In this document: in pieces, positions 61,856-64,000 of the stretch
Numbering within the stretch: position 1 is the first letter of the stretch
Layout: every line of letters starts with the position of its first letter
NCBI GenBank assembly: GCA_013823855.1
Contig: PNMW01000058.1
Span: forward strand, 1-64,000
Direction of reading: 5' to 3'
From: Lysobacteraceae bacterium
GTDB lineage: Bacteria > Pseudomonadota > Gammaproteobacteria > Nevskiales > Nevskiaceae
DNA length: 64,000 bases
Translations under genes and position numbers: made by a program
The notes under the pieces: model-generated
What the model saw: only the letters and a program-made list of their open reading frames with translations
What the model was told of the DNA's origin: nothing
Database searches by the model: none

Positions 61856-64000
61856 ATGACGCGTGCTCGTCTTGCCACGTCACTGCTTGCCATAGCTGTT
61901 GTCAGCCAGGTCGATGCCGCGCAGGTTGCGCCGGGCGAGGTGTCGATCGCCGTCATCCGCAACTCCGAAGCGGTCGGCGGTCTCGATATCGTGGTCGACG
62001 GCAAGCCGGTCGGGGTGACCGATGCGAACGGCCGGCTGAATTTCAGGGCGGTCGGTGGCCTGCATCGCGTGGTGCTGAACCGGGCCGGCCAGACGGTAGC
62101 GTTCACCGAGTTTCGCCTCGGCGATGCCGATGCCGCCGAAATCGCGGTGACGCTGGCCACCGACAACGGCGACCCGCGGATCGAGCGCGACGTCTTCGAT
62201 ACCCGTGCCGCGGCACTGGCCGACATCCGCGGCACTGTGGCTGACAGCCTCGGCAAACCGCTGGCCGGTGTTGCCGTGTCGGCGGCCGCTGCCGGCGCCA
62301 CCACCACCACCGACGCCAGCGGCGCCTTCAACCTGCGGGTACCGCGCGGCGAATACACGGTGAAGATCGCACCCGGCGGCGCGGCCGCGCAGGACATCGC
62401 CGGCGTCCGCGCCTCGCCGCTGCTGGGCGGGCCGCTGCTGGTCAGCGTGGCCGCGACGGCCCCGGCGGCCGATGCGCCGAGCGCCGGCAGCAAGGCCGGC
62501 GGCAGTACCGCCACGCTGGGCACGGTCACCGTCAAGGGCGTGGTCAAGCGCCAGTCGGCGGTGACCAAGGAGCGGGTCGCCACCTCGGTGATCGATTCGA
62601 TCTCGGCCGAGGAAATCTCCGCCGCGGGCGACTCGAATGCCGGCGAAGCGATCCGCCGCGTCACCGGCGTCAGCGTGCAGAACAATGTCGTGGTGGTGCG
62701 TGGCCTGGGCGATCGCTACTCGACGACCCTGGTCAACGGCGCCGAGATTCCCAGCTTCAACCCGAGCCGCCGCGTGGTCTCGGTCGACGCCTTCCCGAGC
62801 GAGTTCCTCGGCGGCCTGACCGTGCAGAAGACCTACTCGGCCGACCTGCCGGGCGAGTTCTCCGGCGGTGTCGCGCTGATCGAGACCCGGCCGACGCCGG
62901 ACTACGAGACCGGTGCGGTGCGCCTGAATGTCGGCGGCAACACCAAGACCACGGCCTCGCCGGTGCTGACCTACCAGGGTTCGGACTTCGACTACCTCGG
63001 CTTCGACGGCGGCCAGCGCGACCTGCCGCATGCCTACCGCGACGTCACCAACAACGGCGCCAACACGCTGGGCGGCGCCACCCTCGCCGATCGCCTGAGC
63101 CTGCTGCAGTCGCTGCCGAACCTGTTCGACCTGCAGCGCATCGACAAGGCGCCGGCCGACTTCGGCGGCTCCCTGAGCTATGGCAACGTCTATCCGCTCG
63201 GTGGCGGCCAGAAGTTCGGCTTCCAGGTCACCGGCCTGTACGACACCAACTTCCGCTTCCGCCGCGAGCGTCGCGGCGTGTTCACCGCCGGCGGCGGTGG
63301 CGGCCAGGACGTGTCGCGCCAGGACGTCGAGGAACTGCAGCGCTCGGAGCAGACCTTCGAGACCGGCGGCACCCTGGGGCTCGGCTACGAGTACTCGAAG
63401 CAGCACAAGGTCGACTTCGTGACCCTGCTGAGCCGCCAGACCCAGAAGGGCGCGTTCTTCGGCCGCGCGGTGGCCAGCGACGCCGGCTTCACCACCGATC
63501 AGGAACGCATCACCCTCGACTACGTCGAAGGCCAGCTGATCACCAACCAGCTGACCGGCAAGCACCAGTTCGCCGACGCTGGCGGCCTGAGGGTGAAGTG
63601 GCAGGCCGGCTACTCGATCGCCGACCGCGACGTGCTCGATCGCCGGACCTACGGCCGCTTCCGCGCCGCCGGCACCGATGATCCGTTCCTGATCGGCTTC
63701 GGCCAGTCCGGCGAAGCCTCGGAGCCGCGCCGCACCTGGGAATTCCTGACCGACAAGACGCTCGATCTCGGCGTCGATCTCAGCCTGCCGTTCGAGTTCA
63801 CCGACAGCCTGCGCGGCGACTTCAAGTGGGGCGCCCGCGGCACCCGGCGCAACCGCGACTTCGAATCGGTGCGCTTCGCCTACTCCTCGCAGGCCACGCA
63901 GCGCAGCGAACTGTTCCGCACCCTGCAGTACGTGCCGTCGCTGGAAAACGTGCTGACGCCGACCTTCTTCGGCCCGGGCGGCTTCGATCTGACCGACCTC
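61856..64000 (+). CDS. TonB-dependent outer-membrane receptor (runs off right edge)
   Basis: The first 715 codons of a plus-strand gene without a stop in the window, hence absent from the ORF track. A signal peptide (MTRARLATSLLAIAVVSQVDA) is followed by two carboxypeptidase-regulatory-like beta modules (IAVIRNSEAVGGLDIVVDG...; then IRGTVADSLGKPLAGVAVSA...FNLRVPRGEYTVKIAPGG). After a Gly/Ser/Ala spacer comes the plug (ERVATSVIDSISAEEISAAGDSNAGEAIRRVTGVSVQNNVVVVRGLGDRYSTTLVNGAEIPSF), then barrel strands rich in aromatic and Gly residues. It imports a large ligand such as a siderophore or glycan. The substrate cannot be read. An internal long minus-strand ORF is a shadow. Confidence 0.92.
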   Translation, partial: MTRARLATSLLAIAVVSQVDAAQVAPGEVSIAVIRNSEAVGGLDIVVDGKPVGVTDANGRLNFRAVGGLHRVVLNRAGQTVAFTEFRLGDADAAEIAVTLATDNGDPRIERDVFDTRAAALADIRGTVADSLGKPLAGVAVSAAAAGATTTTDASGAFNLRVPRGEYTVKIAPGGAAAQDIAGVRASPLLGGPLLVSVAATAPAADAPSAGSKAGGSTATLGTVTVKGVVKRQSAVTKERVATSVIDSISAEEISAAGDSNAGEAIRRVTGVSVQNNVVVVRGLGDRYSTTLVNGAEIPSFNPSRRVVSVDAFPSEFLGGLTVQKTYSADLPGEFSGGVALIETRPTPDYETGAVRLNVGGNTKTTASPVLTYQGSDFDYLGFDGGQRDLPHAYRDVTNNGANTLGGATLADRLSLLQSLPNLFDLQRIDKAPADFGGSLSYGNVYPLGGGQKFGFQVTGLYDTNFRFRRERRGVFTAGGGGGQDVSRQDVEELQRSEQTFETGGTLGLGYEYSKQHKVDFVTLLSRQTQKGAFFGRAVASDAGFTTDQERITLDYVEGQLITNQLTGKHQFADAGGLRVKWQAGYSIADRDVLDRRTYGRFRAAGTDDPFLIGFGQSGEASEPRRTWEFLTDKTLDLGVDLSLPFEFTDSLRGDFKWGARGTRRNRDFESVRFAYSSQATQRSELFRTLQYVPSLENVLTPTFFGPGGFDLTDL

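Noticed and set aside
61880-63565. Minus-strand ORF of 561 codons under the TonB receptor
   Set aside because: The plus frame shows signal peptide, plug and barrel motifs. The minus frame is a GC-rich shadow without motifs.

Overview
The window is high-GC, densely coded DNA from a gammaproteobacterium. Much of it follows the Pseudomonas-type order nadB / rpoE(algU)-rseA(mucA)-rseB(mucB)-mucD ... lepA-lepB-DUF4845-rnc-era-recO ... pdxJ-acpS. Together with an Entner-Doudoroff locus, HpnM/HpnN, an MTA-salvage phosphorylase and many secreted repeat proteins, this suggests a Nevskiales/Xanthomonadales-like lineage. The genus is not claimed. I saw no tRNA, rRNA, CRISPR array, transposase or prophage gene.

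Layout. 1-536: start of a secreted Calx-beta/repeat protein that runs off the left edge. 0.9-3.7 kb (minus): a CYTH phosphatase, nagZ, hpt and mtnP (muropeptide recycling and purine salvage). 3.9-7.2 kb (minus): pdxJ-acpS-cysM-rlmD, whose last stop codon lies inside a REP-like palindrome pair. 7.6-9.2 kb: a secreted delta-60-repeat protein with a GlyGly-CTERM-like tail, placed between recO and pdxJ, which are usually neighbours. 9.3-14.8 kb (minus): lepA-lepB-DUF4845-rnc-era-recO. 15.0-23.7 kb (minus): two giant paralogous secreted proteins, each with ten roughly 95-residue repeats and a C-terminal alpha/beta-hydrolase. 24.0-29.5 kb (minus): rpoE-rseA-rseB-mucD, a glutaredoxin-like protein and a bestrophin-like channel. 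The two giant genes and the two small genes therefore sit inside a block that is continuous in Pseudomonas.

29.6-34.2 kb (plus): nadB, mobA, moeA and an unrecognised gene overlapping moeA. 34.5-39.3 kb (minus, except the pseudogene): an MddA-type methanethiol methyltransferase, a 5'-nucleotidase lipoprotein, an internally deleted SDR pseudogene (plus) and two small exported proteins. 39.6-43.0 kb (plus): an ECF43-like sigma factor lacking the usual acidic region-2 motif, followed 4 bp later by a transmembrane Ser/Thr kinase. This looks like a phosphorylation-controlled sigma factor module and is one of the two most interesting systems here. 43.0-47.8 kb: divergent edd / zwf-pgl with eda, a complete route from glucose-6-phosphate to pyruvate and glyceraldehyde-3-phosphate.

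47.8-53.1 kb: moaB, a long palindromic repeat, divergent hpnN/hpnM, a four-helix membrane protein and a divergent TetR regulator with a candidate operator. 53.2-57.9 kb: alanine dehydrogenase, a small membrane protein, an EpsC-type serine acetyltransferase, a SET-domain protein and an anchored TPR protein. 58.0-61.0 kb (minus): aceB-aceA (glyoxylate shunt) behind a good sigma-70 promoter with an adjoining palindrome. 61.0-61.86 kb is a long non-coding stretch. 61.86 kb to the right edge is the first 715 codons of a TonB-dependent receptor.

All coordinates and motifs were read by eye from the sequence and the supplied ORF track. Family names come from recognised motifs, not from a database search.
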